From assembly GCF_000407185.1 (NCBI RefSeq), contig NZ_KE136481.1, positions 1,402,136 through 1,466,135 of the forward strand: a stretch of 64,000 bases of DNA, written 5' to 3'. The notes under the pieces are model-generated. The model made no database searches. It saw only the letters and a program-made list of their open reading frames with translations, and was not told the DNA's origin. Of the stretch, positions 35,560 through 45,261 are shown one piece after another; positions within the stretch are counted from its first letter, which is position 1; every line of letters starts with the position of its first letter. The position numbers and the translations under genes were made by a program. This DNA comes from Enterococcus malodoratus ATCC 43197 (GTDB taxonomy: Bacteria; Bacillota; Bacilli; Lactobacillales; Enterococcaceae).

Positions 35560-36438
35560 TTAATCCTGTTCTTCTAAAAACTGATAGACTGCACCAATCA
35601 AATTCGCTTGACTCAAAAATTTACATGGCATAATAGAAGCCTTTAATTCCTTCGCGCCTTTTTTCAGCAATAATTGCTGTACCCGTTCTTCTATATTGAA
35701 CAATAAATCTTCTCTTGTTGATATTCCACCGCCGATCAATACTCGATCCGGGTCCAATGAAACCAAAATGTTATAGATACCGATACTCAAGGCATTGTAG
35801 AAGTAGTCGATCTGTTCTTGAGCCAATTCATCGCCAGCTTCAGCCAAGTCAAAGATTTCTTTGCTAGTATAGCTTCGATCGTCCGCTTTGATGTTTGAAA
35901 AACGTTTAGACATAGCCACTGGACTGCCCAGGTCGCTCAACGTTTCCAGGGTATCATCATTCATAACCTGATACCCGAATTCGCCGCCAAATAAATTCGT
36001 CCCTGAACGTAATTTCCCATTGATCGCGATTCCGCCGCCAATTCCCGTACCGATAATCATAAGTGCAGCCGACTCTAACCCTTTCGCATTTCCCTGCCAA
36101 ATCTCAGCTAGCGCCGCACAATTCGCGTCATTTTGAAAGGAGACCGGCACACTTAAAAAGTCTGCCAATTCTTGCTTGATCGGAAAACGATGAAGATACG
36201 GCACGGCGCTTACGCCATAGATCACACCCTCTTCGACATTGACCGCTCCCGGCGCACTGATTGCCACCCCGTCAGTGATTTGATGTTCTTCCACCAACAA
36301 TTTTAAATACGCTTTCATTTCATCCCATGTTTTTGGTGTTGGATAGCTGGGCAGCTCCGTTAACGCCTCATTTCCCCATAATCCGCTTTTGATCGCCGAT
36401 CCGCCGATATCGATTGCTAATATTTTTTGACTCAACAC
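35560..36438 (-). CDS. ROK-family sugar kinase (glucokinase/beta-glucoside-kinase type)
   Basis: 292 residues from GTG 36438 behind GGGAGG. ILAIDIGGSAIKSGLW is the phosphate loop, FQNDANCAALAEIW the sugar-site Asn-Asp, and IGTGIGGGIAINGKL the second ATP motif. The usual HxxGH zinc motif is replaced by GGEFGYQVMND, so this subgroup lacks zinc. It follows the GH125 gene, separated by a hairpin, and may phosphorylate mannose or glucose released by the operon's hydrolases. Confidence 0.85.
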   Translation of the reverse strand: MLSQKILAIDIGGSAIKSGLWGNEALTELPSYPTPKTWDEMKAYLKLLVEEHQITDGVAISAPGAVNVEEGVIYGVSAVPYLHRFPIKQELADFLSVPVSFQNDANCAALAEIWQGNAKGLESAALMIIGTGIGGGIAINGKLRSGTNLFGGEFGYQVMNDDTLETLSDLGSPVAMSKRFSNIKADDRSYTSKEIFDLAEAGDELAQEQIDYFYNALSIGIYNILVSLDPDRVLIGGGISTREDLLFNIEERVQQLLLKKGAKELKASIMPCKFLSQANLIGAVYQFLEEQD

Positions 36439-36451
36439 TTTTCCTCCCTAA

Positions 36452-36483
36452 AAACGGCAAAAGAACTTTTTCTTTTGCCGTTT
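36452..36483 (-). terminator. Hairpin between GH125 and ROK kinase genes
   Basis: A 14-bp perfect stem, AAACGGCAAAAGAA with TTCTTTTGCCGTTT, has a 4-base loop. On the minus strand the T-run runs directly into the GGGAGG ribosome site of the kinase, so it likely limits kinase expression. Confidence 0.75.
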
Positions 36484-36578
36484 ATTTCTATCTTTTAATT
36501 TTAATGAATATGAAACATCGTTACAATATTCTTCTTTATCGAAAAAACAAATTCCAGCAAAAAAATCAGCCGGTCGAT

Positions 36579-37853
36579 TTATTTTTTTAGTTTTAAATAA
36601 TGCAAAGCCAAATTGCAGTAAGTCATATTCGCCCAGGAAAACCATTCTCGGGTAAACTGATTAGGATCATCTACATTGATACCTTCATGACATTGCAAAG
36701 TACCTGCATCTGTTTTTGAAATCAGTTGAAGTTTTGCTTCGATCACTGCTAAATCATCTGATGTTAAGCCTTCCATCGCCAAAGAAATCGGCCATACATA
36801 AGCGGATGGTGTATGCGGACTGCCAATCCCCTTCAGACATTCACCAGTATAATAATAAGGATTCGCAGTGCTCAAGATTTTACTTCGAGTAACGAGGTAA
36901 GTTGGATCATTTTCTGCGCAAAAGCCTAAAAATGGCAGCGAGAGTAAACTAGGTACATTCGCATCATCCATAAATAAACTATTTCCTAGCCCATCGACTT
37001 CATAGGCGTAGTAATACTCGCCATTTTCATCGACTAAACGTCCATATTTTTCAATTCCTTGTGTGATCTCCGCCAACAAGCGAGTCATTTTCTCTTCAAG
37101 TTTCGGATTCGATTTTTTCGGCAGCAACTCTAATAACTGTTTCAAAATAACCACGATGAACTGATTCCCCGGAATAAAGTAACCATAGTAACAAGCATCA
37201 TCACTCGGACGAAAACCGCTCCATACCATGCCTGTATACTCAATCGGACGGCCTTTTCCATCACAAGGAATTGTATCAGATGGCGGACAATCTGTCCGAA
37301 CAAAGGTGTACATTGAAGTCTCATGATGCTGCTCGCGAATGAATGTATCTATCGCAACAGAAGCAGCTTCCCAAAATTTTGGGTTCAAATGCTCAGTATA
37401 ACCTGCTTGCTGCAACTGATACCCTAAGAAAAACGGAGCACATAGTGAATCAATTTCAAATTTACGTTCCCAAACTAACGCCGAAATAGGAACATTTGAT
37501 GTGTCATTACTGTAGTGTCCGCCATCCGCTTCTTTGTTAAAAGCATTCGAGTATGGGTCATGCAGCAAATAAGTTAATTGCTGCTCCAAAACTCCATGAA
37601 CCAATTTTTTAACGGCCGGAACTTTGTCTGCAATCATTAAATATGGCAGCACTTGAAATGTGGAGTCACGCAACCACATCGCTGGAATATCTCCAGTCGC
37701 TACAAAAATTTCACCATTTTCACGAACCGATACTGTATTCGTGATCGTATCAACGAAGGCCTGACGAAAAAGCTTTGTTTCTTTTTCTGTAGGAAGCTCT
37801 ACTGTATCAGCATAAGCTTGAATTTCTTCAATTAGTTTTTTCTGATCAATCAT
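36579..37853 (-). CDS. GH125 exo-alpha-1,6-mannosidase
   Basis: 424 residues from ATG 37853, which overlaps the GH38 stop by 8 bases; ATG 37865 is an alternative. The GH125 inverting (metal-independent) family shows in IPAMWLRDSTFQVLPYL, SALVWERKFEIDSLC, YTGMVWSGFRPSDDACYYGY and CHEGINVDDPNQFTREWFSW. The SpGH125 family removes alpha-1,6-linked mannose from N-glycans or mannobiose. There is no signal peptide, so it acts in the cytoplasm. Confidence 0.9.
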   Translation of the reverse strand: MIDQKKLIEEIQAYADTVELPTEKETKLFRQAFVDTITNTVSVRENGEIFVATGDIPAMWLRDSTFQVLPYLMIADKVPAVKKLVHGVLEQQLTYLLHDPYSNAFNKEADGGHYSNDTSNVPISALVWERKFEIDSLCAPFFLGYQLQQAGYTEHLNPKFWEAASVAIDTFIREQHHETSMYTFVRTDCPPSDTIPCDGKGRPIEYTGMVWSGFRPSDDACYYGYFIPGNQFIVVILKQLLELLPKKSNPKLEEKMTRLLAEITQGIEKYGRLVDENGEYYYAYEVDGLGNSLFMDDANVPSLLSLPFLGFCAENDPTYLVTRSKILSTANPYYYTGECLKGIGSPHTPSAYVWPISLAMEGLTSDDLAVIEAKLQLISKTDAGTLQCHEGINVDDPNQFTREWFSWANMTYCNLALHYLKLKK

Positions 37854-40494
37854 TGCTTCTCCCATCTTTTCCTCGATTGAAGTAGATACCATATGTGCGA
37901 ATCTCCCCGCTGTTGAAGTCGGCCAGTTCAAATTCAGTTACATTTGACGCAATAGAACGGATAAATTTTCCTTCTAAATCAAGTAATACGATATTCGCAG
38001 GCTGTTCAAAGGATAGTTTTCCGGGAGCTGTTTTAATAGTCTCAAAAGTATTATATAAGCGCAGTTCAAATCCGCTATTATCGATCGTTGGCAAGAAGCT
38101 GCTAAAAACGACCGCTAAATCTTCCACCGTGATGAATGATTTTAAAACAAGTTCTTTTTGCAACGGATTTACTGGAAAATATTGAATCGGTGTAGTAAAC
38201 CGATTGATCGTCTGCGTTTGATAGTACAAGTTTTCCTGAGTAGTTTCCAAATAGAGCATCTGTAATTTTTGCGGATTGTACAGATTTTCTAAAACGATAC
38301 TGCCTTCAAAAACAAGTTCTCCAATTAATTGACTTTGCGGTGTTGGCACTACTTTTGTTTGCAATCCAGAGGCATCACCGGGTCTTCTCAAAGTATCTGG
38401 ACGACCTAAAAATCCTACTCCGCGAAACAAAGTGATTGCCAATGTATCATACATTTCTCCTACCACTTGAAAATCTTTTGTTCCTCTGGTCAAAAAACTC
38501 CAACTTGATTGTTCATCATGAATATTGGCAAAATGGATCATTGGACGCATACTAGTCGGCTCTTCCTTATACCCGATTTCTCGCCAATCATGTAAATGTG
38601 TATCTTCAACTGGACGTTTGATCACACCAAATTGTGTATCCGCGTAAGAGTATGCCGCCTGAACATCTGTTACGATCATTAATCGCAAACGATGATCCAG
38701 TACGTGATTGTCAATCGTCAATTTCACATCGATTGCCGTACTATTTTTAGCCAGTTGTAATTCCAATATATAGTCAACTTTGCCATCTAATTCTTGTGCT
38801 TTACGTGACTCAAGGTTATACGGGAGTTTCCATTGACCCTCCACGATGATTCGGCTGAGTAAATTTCCTTGCTCGATCCTCACGTCTTTTGTCTGCGTGA
38901 AATCAAGAGTCAGTACCCAATCATCAAAGGCCGGAGAAAAATCATATGTGTCGCCTTCGTCTCCCCCGTCTTCAACTTTCAAGAAATCAATCTGCCAAGT
39001 TTGCTTGTTCTTTGAGAACAGATCAAACTTTCCTTCTTTAAATTGTAGTAAAAAGTGTTCATTTTCGATTCGTTCGGCTTTGTTGAGCGACTTTGCCAAA
39101 TCCTCTGTTTCTAAAAGCTGCAGCTGCAGCCATCCCATCGCAGGTAAGTCGCACTCCAACATAATCGTTGACAAATAATAGTAATCATCAATCATCTCAG
39201 ATCGATCACGTCGCAAACAGCCGGCATTTTCTTTTTGCTGATCAACAATTTCAAAATCGATTACATTCCCTGCCTGATCCATTAAGGAGAAGGACGAGTT
39301 TTTCGTCGAAACAATGATTTTACGTATTGTCGCATTTGTAAATGGCAATGGATTCCAAATAAACAAGTCATTTTCCTGTTCGTTATTCAACGAGATGCTT
39401 AGTTTTCTCAACAAATAATCAACACACGATTGTGCCTCTTGTAATGCGTTGATTCCACGCATCAAGATATCTTGGTTCGTTTCATCACTATTACAGCCAC
39501 CGGCGCTGTCATGCGCTTGACCGCGTGCGACAGTTTTCCAAAGACTATTGATCAGTCCTTGTTTTGTCGCGATCCCGTAATTGTTTGCAAGAGCCGACAT
39601 GGGTTCCAATTGGTACGTAAGCACTCGCTCCAACTGATCATAAACTCGTTTCAAGTCATAGCGTGAAGAATAAATACCTCGATGGATTTTTGAATCAGAC
39701 GGATCAATGAACTCACCAGATAATTCTTTAAAAGAGGCCTCGTTTTTCTCTAAGGCTTTAAAAAAATCCGGATAGCTGCTTTCGATGAATTGACTATCAT
39801 TTTCAATTACTTGATTCGCTTTAGCAATCCGCTCTTTTAAATTGAAATCAATTGCACGCTGATCTCCTCCGACCGGTAATACATGTGCATTGCTTTCCGT
39901 TTCTGTTGAAATACGATCAAATAAATCAGCAAAATTATCCTGTTCAATCAAATCAACGCCAGCATAATACCCGTTTTTGATATTAGCAGTCAGAACTTTT
40001 GAACCATCATTACTTGTCCAATAGAAATAGCGTACCTGAGCTTCTTTAGGCATCCCTCGCCAAAACAATGCTTGCTCAATCCCGAAACCGTTAAAGATTT
40101 TCGGCATATCTTGACTTTGCCCAAAGGAATCAGGTAAATAGCCGATTCGCATACAGCTACCTAAATTCTCAGCTTCTTGAATCCCAATTCGCAGATTGCG
40201 AACCGTTGACTCCCCAGAGGTCGTCATCTCATCGATTTGTGTAAACCACGGACCAACAAATAAACGACCAGCTGTCACTAATTTCTTGATTTGTTCTTCC
40301 TTTTCAGGAAAAATCGTCAAATAATCCTCCACGATCGACATCTGACCATCTAATGTATAATAATCTAATTGGTTGTTTTCCAATGCGGCTAAAACCTCAT
40401 CCATATGGAAAATAAATTGAACCCGGGCTTCCTGTCTCGTAAAATACCATTCATAATCCCAATGGGTGTGAGCTACCGTGTAAATATCCTTCAT
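37846..40494 (-). CDS. GH38 alpha-mannosidase
   Basis: 882 residues from ATG 40494, behind GAGGAA. VAHTHWDYEWYF (metal ligands near His9-Asp13) and YLPDSFGQSQDMPKIF with nucleophile Asp122 define GH38. Like its neighbour at 24233-26914 it is cytoplasmic, yet the two are clearly divergent paralogues. Its position between a PTS EIIC and GH125 suggests breakdown of imported mannose oligosaccharides; GH38 and GH125 occur together in streptococcal N-glycan loci. Confidence 0.88.
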   Translation of the reverse strand: MKDIYTVAHTHWDYEWYFTRQEARVQFIFHMDEVLAALENNQLDYYTLDGQMSIVEDYLTIFPEKEEQIKKLVTAGRLFVGPWFTQIDEMTTSGESTVRNLRIGIQEAENLGSCMRIGYLPDSFGQSQDMPKIFNGFGIEQALFWRGMPKEAQVRYFYWTSNDGSKVLTANIKNGYYAGVDLIEQDNFADLFDRISTETESNAHVLPVGGDQRAIDFNLKERIAKANQVIENDSQFIESSYPDFFKALEKNEASFKELSGEFIDPSDSKIHRGIYSSRYDLKRVYDQLERVLTYQLEPMSALANNYGIATKQGLINSLWKTVARGQAHDSAGGCNSDETNQDILMRGINALQEAQSCVDYLLRKLSISLNNEQENDLFIWNPLPFTNATIRKIIVSTKNSSFSLMDQAGNVIDFEIVDQQKENAGCLRRDRSEMIDDYYYLSTIMLECDLPAMGWLQLQLLETEDLAKSLNKAERIENEHFLLQFKEGKFDLFSKNKQTWQIDFLKVEDGGDEGDTYDFSPAFDDWVLTLDFTQTKDVRIEQGNLLSRIIVEGQWKLPYNLESRKAQELDGKVDYILELQLAKNSTAIDVKLTIDNHVLDHRLRLMIVTDVQAAYSYADTQFGVIKRPVEDTHLHDWREIGYKEEPTSMRPMIHFANIHDEQSSWSFLTRGTKDFQVVGEMYDTLAITLFRGVGFLGRPDTLRRPGDASGLQTKVVPTPQSQLIGELVFEGSIVLENLYNPQKLQMLYLETTQENLYYQTQTINRFTTPIQYFPVNPLQKELVLKSFITVEDLAVVFSSFLPTIDNSGFELRLYNTFETIKTAPGKLSFEQPANIVLLDLEGKFIRSIASNVTEFELADFNSGEIRTYGIYFNRGKDGRSND

Positions 40495-40530
40495 CACAAA
40501 AAATTCCTCAATTCTTAAAGATCTTTGTTT

Positions 40531-41913
40531 CTAACCTGCATTTTCTGCCATTAACTGAGCAGTTGTTTCTTCTTTTGTTTGTTCTTCGATTAACTGTTCC
40601 GCTCTTTCATGGCGTTGATTTAAAACAACGAATGGTGCGTACAGCACGACATCTAGCACCACTAGTACTGCTGTTAATATAACCGGACTAATATGGAACG
40701 CACCTAAAACCCACGTACTTAAAAAGATCGGTTCATTTCCGGAGTTCAGTACAACTAATGGAACAACCCAGCCGATTGACGTCACAATATATGCAATCAC
40801 TGCATTAATGATCGGTACTAAAATCCAAGGAATGAACATCAATGGATTTAAAACGATTGGCAAACCAAAGATGACTGGTTCATTGATCCCAAAACAACCG
40901 GGGATCAATGCCAATTTTGCCACTTCTCGTTCCTTCTCACCTTTTTTTGTGAAGATCAGCATTGCGATAATCAATCCAAAGGTCGCACCTGATCCACCGA
41001 TCATGGCATAAACATTGGTCATCGTATTAGGCGAAATCGTGATTCCAGCAAAACTTTGGGTCTCTGCGAATTTTGCGACGTTCTCTAAGAACAATGGCAA
41101 CCAAAAAGCAGATACGACACCCCAAACAATATTAAATCCATGCAATCCAAGGAACCAAAGAATTTGCTGCAGCAAGATAACGATCAGTATCGCCGGCAAT
41201 CCCGTTCCAACTGAAAGCAAAGGTTTTATCAGTATTTCCGAAATCATTTGCAGCAGTGAAACGTAGCCTAATGATTCAATCAAGATACGTACTGCTCCAA
41301 AAATCAACAACACTTCACTGATCGGAATCAATGAAAAGAAAGAATCAAATACATTTTGCGGTACATTACCAGGCATTTTAATCGTAAATTTACTTCGAGT
41401 AAATTTTGCAAATAGAGCAACTGAGATCATCCCAACGATCAAGCCAGTAAACATTCCTTCATAGCTGAAGAACGAGGTTGAGAATCCTTCGATCACCTTA
41501 GCTTTTGGTTCTAAGAAATTTACATTCTTAGGGACCATCACAAAATACGCCGCAAATGCCAATAATGTTGCTATAATAGGATTTAAACGTTCATTATTTT
41601 CTTTACGTTTTAATTCTATCGCATATGAATATGCAGATGAAAACACAACGATCAATGCGACAATACCTAATGTTGCGTTTCCTAAGTAGCCAAATAATTC
41701 ACTGATATTTGTTAAAATGACATTATCAATATGTTGACTCTTAATAAGTGCGTCTAGCTGCATTTTGATCAAATTGGAAAAAGAACCTACAACTGTAAAT
41801 GGAATCGTTCGAACAAAGGCGTTCTTAATTGCTTGTAAGATGGTGTTGCCTTCAACCCAAGCAGATGCTTTAAGTAAAGGTTCTTGAAGTTTTTGCATAT
41901 CAAATTTCATCAT
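40531..41913 (-). CDS. PTS lactose/cellobiose-family EIIC permease
   Basis: 460 residues with about ten membrane segments. QILWFLGLHGFNIVWG and PGCFGINEPVIFGLPIVLNP are EIIC-Lac signatures, the latter holding the conserved Asn-Glu-Pro sugar site. First in the operon EIIC-GH38-GH125(-ROK). No EIIA or EIIB partner is encoded nearby, so it must use subunits made elsewhere. Confidence 0.9.
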   Translation of the reverse strand: MMKFDMQKLQEPLLKASAWVEGNTILQAIKNAFVRTIPFTVVGSFSNLIKMQLDALIKSQHIDNVILTNISELFGYLGNATLGIVALIVVFSSAYSYAIELKRKENNERLNPIIATLLAFAAYFVMVPKNVNFLEPKAKVIEGFSTSFFSYEGMFTGLIVGMISVALFAKFTRSKFTIKMPGNVPQNVFDSFFSLIPISEVLLIFGAVRILIESLGYVSLLQMISEILIKPLLSVGTGLPAILIVILLQQILWFLGLHGFNIVWGVVSAFWLPLFLENVAKFAETQSFAGITISPNTMTNVYAMIGGSGATFGLIIAMLIFTKKGEKEREVAKLALIPGCFGINEPVIFGLPIVLNPLMFIPWILVPIINAVIAYIVTSIGWVVPLVVLNSGNEPIFLSTWVLGAFHISPVILTAVLVVLDVVLYAPFVVLNQRHERAEQLIEEQTKEETTAQLMAENAG

Positions 41914-41937
41914 CGGTACTCCCTTATCAAATTAGTC

Positions 41938-41949
41938 GAAAACGTTTTC
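41938..41949. promoter_or_regulatory. cre-like palindrome
   Basis: GAAAACGTTTTC is a perfect 12-bp palindrome matching the cre core, 25 bases upstream of the EIIC start and just after its -10. The flanks deviate from TG...CA by one base on each side. Confidence 0.5.
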
Positions 41950-41957
41950 TGAATCCA

Positions 41958-41985
41958 ATTATATACAAATTGATAAATTTGTAAA
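41958..41985 (-). promoter_or_regulatory. Promoter of the EIIC-GH38-GH125 operon
   Basis: On the minus strand TTTACA (41980-41985) and TATAAT (41958-41963) are separated by 16 bases. A palindrome (41965-41982) lies across the spacer and -35. Confidence 0.65.
41965..41982. promoter_or_regulatory. Likely GntR operator 1
   Basis: ACAAATTGATAAATTTGT has 7-bp arms around an AT centre. It overlaps the EIIC promoter, as expected for a repressor site. Confidence 0.5.
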
Positions 41986-42005
41986 CACAATATTTTTTAA
42001 AAACA

Positions 42006-42034
42006 TTTACAAATTTTATTTTTAATGTTAAATT
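42006..42034 (+). promoter_or_regulatory. Promoter of the GntR/UTRA gene
   Basis: TTTACA (42006-42011) and TAAATT (42029-42034) have a 17-base spacer. AAATTGTATACACAAAT at 42030-42046 overlaps the -10 and resembles ATATACAAATTG at 41961-41972 in the opposite orientation, suggesting autoregulation. Confidence 0.45.
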
Positions 42035-42067
42035 GTATACACAAATGCTAAAAAGGAGGTTGACAAG

Positions 42068-42784
42068 TTGTACAAGTACCGCGAAATTTATTCAGATATT
42101 AAACGTGATATTTTAACAAATCATTATCGTGCTGGGACTTTACTACCGACACAGGAATTTTTTGCAGAAAAATATGATGTTTCGAGAATTACTCTAAAAA
42201 AGGCATTAAATTTATTAGAAAATGATGGGTTGATCTTCAGTAAGCAAGGTTCCGGAACATTCATTCGCCCTCAAATCGAAAATAATGACAGTGAATTATT
42301 ACCATTAGATTTACCGGTTGGTGTGACCTACTCTCATCGTGATCAAAAAATTTCCAGTAAAATTTTATCTTTTGATGCACGTTTGCCAGAAAAAGAAGAA
42401 CAGCAAAATTTAGGGATCAACGCAAGCGATCCTGTCTATCAATTCAAACGTGTCCGTTCCATTAATGAACAAATCTATAGTTTGGAGCATGTCATCATGC
42501 CTACACAAGTTGCCCCGTTGAATGAAGAAATCCTTCAAGGTTCTGTGTATGATTATCTTGGACATGTAGCCAAATTACAGCTGACCGATGCGCGGCGAAT
42601 TATCTATGCGGATCACGCGGATCAAGAAGTCAGCGATTCTTTAGAAATTGAAGCAGGTTCTCCTGTTTTGGTTATTGAACAGGTCGCTTATGATCAAAAA
42701 GGCAGTGCCTTTGAATTTTCAAAATCCTACTTTATCAGCAGTAAAAGCAAGTTTTCACTAGATATCCATTTGAATCGAAAATAG
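42068..42784 (+). CDS. GntR-family regulator with UTRA domain
   Basis: 238 residues from TTG 42068, 8 bases after AAAAGGAGG. The N-terminal winged helix is FAEKYDVSRITLKKALNLLE with GSGTFIR, and the C-terminal UTRA ligand domain has VYQFKRVRSINEQIYSLEHV. Such proteins sense phosphorylated sugars. It is divergent from, and probably represses, the EIIC-GH38-GH125 operon. Confidence 0.9.
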   Translation: MYKYREIYSDIKRDILTNHYRAGTLLPTQEFFAEKYDVSRITLKKALNLLENDGLIFSKQGSGTFIRPQIENNDSELLPLDLPVGVTYSHRDQKISSKILSFDARLPEKEEQQNLGINASDPVYQFKRVRSINEQIYSLEHVIMPTQVAPLNEEILQGSVYDYLGHVAKLQLTDARRIIYADHADQEVSDSLEIEAGSPVLVIEQVAYDQKGSAFEFSKSYFISSKSKFSLDIHLNRK

Positions 42785-42822
42785 AAAAGCGGCGGTGACA
42801 AATTTTGTCACCGCCGCTTTTT
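42785..42822. terminator. Strong bidirectional terminator
   Basis: A GC-rich stem, AAAAGCGGCGGTGACAA with its complement, and a short loop, between the convergent GntR and GH1 genes. T-runs lie on both sides. Confidence 0.85.
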
Positions 42823-42826
42823 TTAT

Positions 42827-44245
42827 TTATACTAATCGATCAACATCATACTCAAAACCATTTTGATCGCTGAGCTGTTTGTAGAATTCGCCGCTTTTCT
42901 TGATCGTCCGTTTTTGTGTTGGCAGATCAAGAGAAACTAAACCATAGCGATTCTTATAAGCATTGATCCATGACCAGCAATCGATGAATGTCCACAGATG
43001 GTAGCCTTTGATATTGCACCCATCATTGATTGCCTTCCAAAGATAGGCTAGATGGTCCTGAACATATTCGATACGGTAATCATCGATCACCTGACCTGTT
43101 TCATCCATGAAACGTTCTTCATTTGCTACGCCCATCCCATTTTCCGAAATGAAGGATTCAATGTTGCCATAGTTTTCTTTGATATCCATACATAGATCAT
43201 GAATGCCTTTTTCATAGATTTCCCAACCACGGTATTCGTTCATTCGACGGCCAGGCATCACATGGTTCTCAAAAAACCAGTCTGGTAAAAACGGCCCCTC
43301 TGGATTGACAGCCGTTAGACGTGCTTTTACCCGCCGCGGTTCATAATAATTCAGACCCAAGATTTGAGCAGTATTTTCTTTAATACAAGCAAGGTCTTCT
43401 TCTGTATAATCACTTGGTAGTTGGTCATATTCCCGCAGCAGTTCGACTAATTTTTCTGGATACCTGCCTTTGACCATGGGATCTAAGAAGCTGCGAACAT
43501 AAAATAAATCGGCAATCTCCGCTGCCTTCACATCTGCTGGATTTTGACTTCGCGGAAAGGTCGGACTTAAGTTCAAAATAACACCGATCTTACTATTTAA
43601 ATCACGTTTCTTATGCGCCGCAATCGCTTTGGCGTGGGCCAAGATCGTAAAATGTGTTGCCTGCGCTCCACGCTTAAAATCAATTATATTCGGATAATGG
43701 AAATCCTCTAAATATGAACCCAAGATTGGTCCTAATGGCTCGTTAAAGGTGAACCAATGATAAACCAAATCACCAAACTCCTTGAAGCAAGTATCCGCAA
43801 ATTTCACATAAGCATCGACCACTTCCCGCGATTCCCAGCCACCTTTATCCTGCAAGACAGCCGGCATATCAAAATGATATAAGTTGGCAAATACTTTGAT
43901 GTTATTCTTGTTCATTTCCGTAAATAAATCACGATAGAATTCGATTGCTTTTGGATTGACTTCACCTGTACCATCCGCTGGAAACATCCGCGCCCATGAG
44001 ATCGAAACTCGGAAAGAATTATGACCGGTTTGTTTCATCAACTGCACGTCTTCTTTGTAGCGGTGGATATGATCCGTCGTAGTCTCTGAACTAATGCCTT
44101 GATAAAAACGATACGGCTGTTCCTTATACCAGCGTTCCCAGACAGTTTCCGCTTTACCTGTTTCCCCCCGGCCTTCTGATTGTTCCGCTGACCAAGCGGA
44201 GCCCCACCAAAAATCCTTTGGAAATGTTAATTGCTGTTTATTCAT
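42827..44245 (-). CDS. GH1 6-phospho-beta-glycosidase
   Basis: 472 residues from ATG 44245 behind AAGGGGGA. WWGSAWSAEQSEG opens the barrel, FTFNEPLGP carries the acid/base Glu and SFISENGMGV the nucleophile Glu. The family hydrolyses PTS-imported 6-phospho-beta-glucosides or galactosides in the cytoplasm. It is divergent from a GntR/UTRA gene followed by an EIIC of the cellobiose family, which fits a beta-glucoside system. Confidence 0.9.
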   Translation of the reverse strand: MNKQQLTFPKDFWWGSAWSAEQSEGRGETGKAETVWERWYKEQPYRFYQGISSETTTDHIHRYKEDVQLMKQTGHNSFRVSISWARMFPADGTGEVNPKAIEFYRDLFTEMNKNNIKVFANLYHFDMPAVLQDKGGWESREVVDAYVKFADTCFKEFGDLVYHWFTFNEPLGPILGSYLEDFHYPNIIDFKRGAQATHFTILAHAKAIAAHKKRDLNSKIGVILNLSPTFPRSQNPADVKAAEIADLFYVRSFLDPMVKGRYPEKLVELLREYDQLPSDYTEEDLACIKENTAQILGLNYYEPRRVKARLTAVNPEGPFLPDWFFENHVMPGRRMNEYRGWEIYEKGIHDLCMDIKENYGNIESFISENGMGVANEERFMDETGQVIDDYRIEYVQDHLAYLWKAINDGCNIKGYHLWTFIDCWSWINAYKNRYGLVSLDLPTQKRTIKKSGEFYKQLSDQNGFEYDVDRLV

Positions 44246-44430
44246 TGTGTCCCCCTTTTTCATAATTAAGACTTCATTTTTAGGCTGTATGTCTATCAGA
44301 CATACTCTCTAGCCAAAAATTTGGTCATCAATTTCAGTTCTTAAACATGTGAACTGAGAGAAATGACATTTTCTTGAATGCCATTTCATCATAACACCGC
44401 TTCCGTAAAAATAAAATAGCTTTTTCATTA

Positions 44431-44446
44431 AAAATATATACTTTTA
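44431..44446. promoter_or_regulatory. Candidate GntR operator, copy 1
   Basis: On the minus strand AAAAGTATATATTTT lies in the GH1 upstream region. The same AAAAGTATATA core recurs at 44493 and 45301. Confidence 0.5.
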
Positions 44447-44477
44447 AAATCAATTTATCTTTTTACCTTTTAAAGCA

Positions 44478-44505
44478 TTGCTAAAACGTCGCAAAAGTAT
44501 ATAAT
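44478..44505 (+). promoter_or_regulatory. Promoter of the second GntR/UTRA gene, with operator
   Basis: TTGCTA (44478-44483) and TATAAT (44500-44505) have a 16-base spacer. The repeated core AAAAGTATATA (44493-44503) overlaps the -10, a natural autoregulatory site. Confidence 0.65.
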
Positions 44506-44542
44506 TATTTATATCTTTATTCGCTTATTCAAGGAGGTAAAA

Positions 44543-45256
44543 ATGAGAAAGAACGCTAAATATATGGAAATTTATTTAGATGTAAAAAGAAAGGTTGAAG
44601 ATGGCACCTATGCTATCGGGGATAAATTGCCTACTGGTATTGAGTTGGCTAAACACTACAACACTAGCAAACTAACGGTTAAAAAGGGGTTGGACATGTT
44701 AGTTTCTGAAGGGGTTTTGCATAGTCGAAGCGGATTTGGGACTGAAGTCTTGCGTAAACCGATCGACAATTCAAAGGTTTTTGGCCCTAGCGAAGGCTTG
44801 ATGAGCGTTGTTGGAGAAGATCATGTTGATTCGGAGATTCATACCTTTTCAATTGAACTTCCTTCAAAAAAAGTGGCTGAGAGACTGCAACTCAACGAGA
44901 AAGAGTACATTTATAATATCGTCCGCAGTCGTTTTGTCGATCAGCAGCCCTATTCCTTAGAACAAACCTTCATGCCCCTCTCCATCATTCCCGGCTTGGA
45001 GCCGAAGCATTTAAAAAAATCTGTTTATTCCTATATTCGTGACGAATTGCATTTAGAGATTAATGCCTCACACGTTTGGATGAAGGGAGTACTGGCAACA
45101 GAGTTTGATGCTAAAATCTTGGGAATCGATGTGGGCGACTTTATGATCGAAATTGAAAAGAGTGTTTCTTTAGCGAATGGCACACCTTTCGAATATTCCA
45201 TCACGAGACACTTGTACAAAGACTTTATTTTTGAAGCTGTTTTTATGGAGAATTAA
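44543..45256 (+). CDS. GntR-family regulator with UTRA domain
   Basis: 237 residues from ATG 44543 behind AAGGAGG. The helix-turn-helix is LAKHYNTSKLTVKKGLDMLV followed by SRSGFGTEV; the UTRA domain has YNIVRSRFVDQQPYSLEQ. It is divergent from GH1 and 150 bases ahead of an EIIC gene; AAAAGTATATA sites lie before all three, so it likely controls them. Confidence 0.9.
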   Translation: MRKNAKYMEIYLDVKRKVEDGTYAIGDKLPTGIELAKHYNTSKLTVKKGLDMLVSEGVLHSRSGFGTEVLRKPIDNSKVFGPSEGLMSVVGEDHVDSEIHTFSIELPSKKVAERLQLNEKEYIYNIVRSRFVDQQPYSLEQTFMPLSIIPGLEPKHLKKSVYSYIRDELHLEINASHVWMKGVLATEFDAKILGIDVGDFMIEIEKSVSLANGTPFEYSITRHLYKDFIFEAVFMEN

Positions 45257-45261
45257 GTTAT

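Noticed and set aside
36448-36645. Minus-strand open frame between the ROK and GH125 genes
   Set aside because: It covers the terminator hairpin and the GH125 3' end in another frame, and shows no protein-like signature.
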